Below, one piece after another: positions 63,995 to 64,000 of a DNA stretch of 64,000 nucleotides. The stretch comes from Sulfitobacter sp. BSw21498. GTDB taxonomy: Bacteria > Pseudomonadota > Alphaproteobacteria > Rhodobacterales > Rhodobacteraceae. The DNA lies in contig NZ_CP040753.1 in assembly GCF_006064855.1 (NCBI RefSeq), forward strand, positions 1,984,001 through 2,048,000. Reading direction: 5' to 3'. A model generated the notes under the pieces. The model ran no database searches, was not told the origin of the DNA, and saw nothing but the letters and a program-made list of their open reading frames with translations. Position numbers and translations under genes: made by a program. The first letter of the stretch is position 1, and each line of letters starts with the position of its first letter.

Positions 63995-64000
63995 ACGGCC

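Overview
The window reads as chromosomal DNA of a marine Rhodobacteraceae (Roseobacter-group) alphaproteobacterium. This rests on the moderately high GC, the gene order ruvCAB-ybgC-tolQRAB-pal-cpoB-tilS-ftsH, the style of the tad pilus locus, the DUF484-xerC pair, a GbcA-type Rieske demethylase operon, and intergenic elements with a GGAGTATTT core. The assignment is inference from content; no rRNA or other taxonomic marker is present. I see no prophage, insertion sequence, CRISPR array, tRNA or rRNA.

Region 1 (1-13.3 kb) holds a lytic transglycosylase and then a tad/flp pilus locus. It has two tandem Flp pilin genes (the second is only 57 codons), cpaB, the secretin cpaC, an OmpA-type lipoprotein in the position CpaD often takes, cpaE/tadZ, cpaF/tadA, tadB, tadC, two TPR lipoproteins, the prepilin peptidase cpaA, and an AAA+ ATPase with an N-terminal winged-helix-like part. 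No tadE/F/G minor pilin gene is present here. Region 2 (13.3-20.7 kb) carries a ligase-associated DNA-repair helicase and the phosphoesterase PdeM, a PaaI-like thioesterase, the folate one-carbon genes folD and fhs, and a MOSC protein.

Region 3 (20.7-32.6 kb) is one long minus-strand block of envelope and repair genes: ruvC, ruvA, ruvB, a conserved hypothetical gene, ybgC, tolQ, tolR, tolA, tolB, pal, cpoB, tilS and ftsH. It ends at a clear intrinsic terminator. Region 4 (32.9-44.4 kb) has a small DUF1127 protein behind a structured leader, then prmA, an MFS transporter, priA, transaldolase, DUF484, xerC, meaB and hrpB. Region 5 (44.4-49.4 kb) has DoxX, a Tat-exported MsrB, an anti-sigma/ECF sigma pair, an FAD oxidoreductase and a uronate-dehydrogenase-like protein.

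Region 6 (49.6-64 kb) is the accessory part. It contains a TetR-RND efflux operon, an FAD/NAD(P)-binding protein, a class III aminotransferase, and a LysR-controlled operon. That operon encodes a GbcA-type Rieske oxygenase, its GbcB-type reductase and a DgcA/StcD-type demethylase. It probably strips methyl groups from a betaine, and the released one-carbon units could feed FolD and Fhs encoded elsewhere in the window. Four of the six convergent gene pairs share a 4-bp stop-codon overlap, so the chromosome is tightly packed. I did not find a clearly new system. The leads most worth testing are the ECF/exported-MsrB/DoxX neighbourhood, the structured DUF1127 leader, the dispersed intergenic elements and the betaine-demethylase operon.
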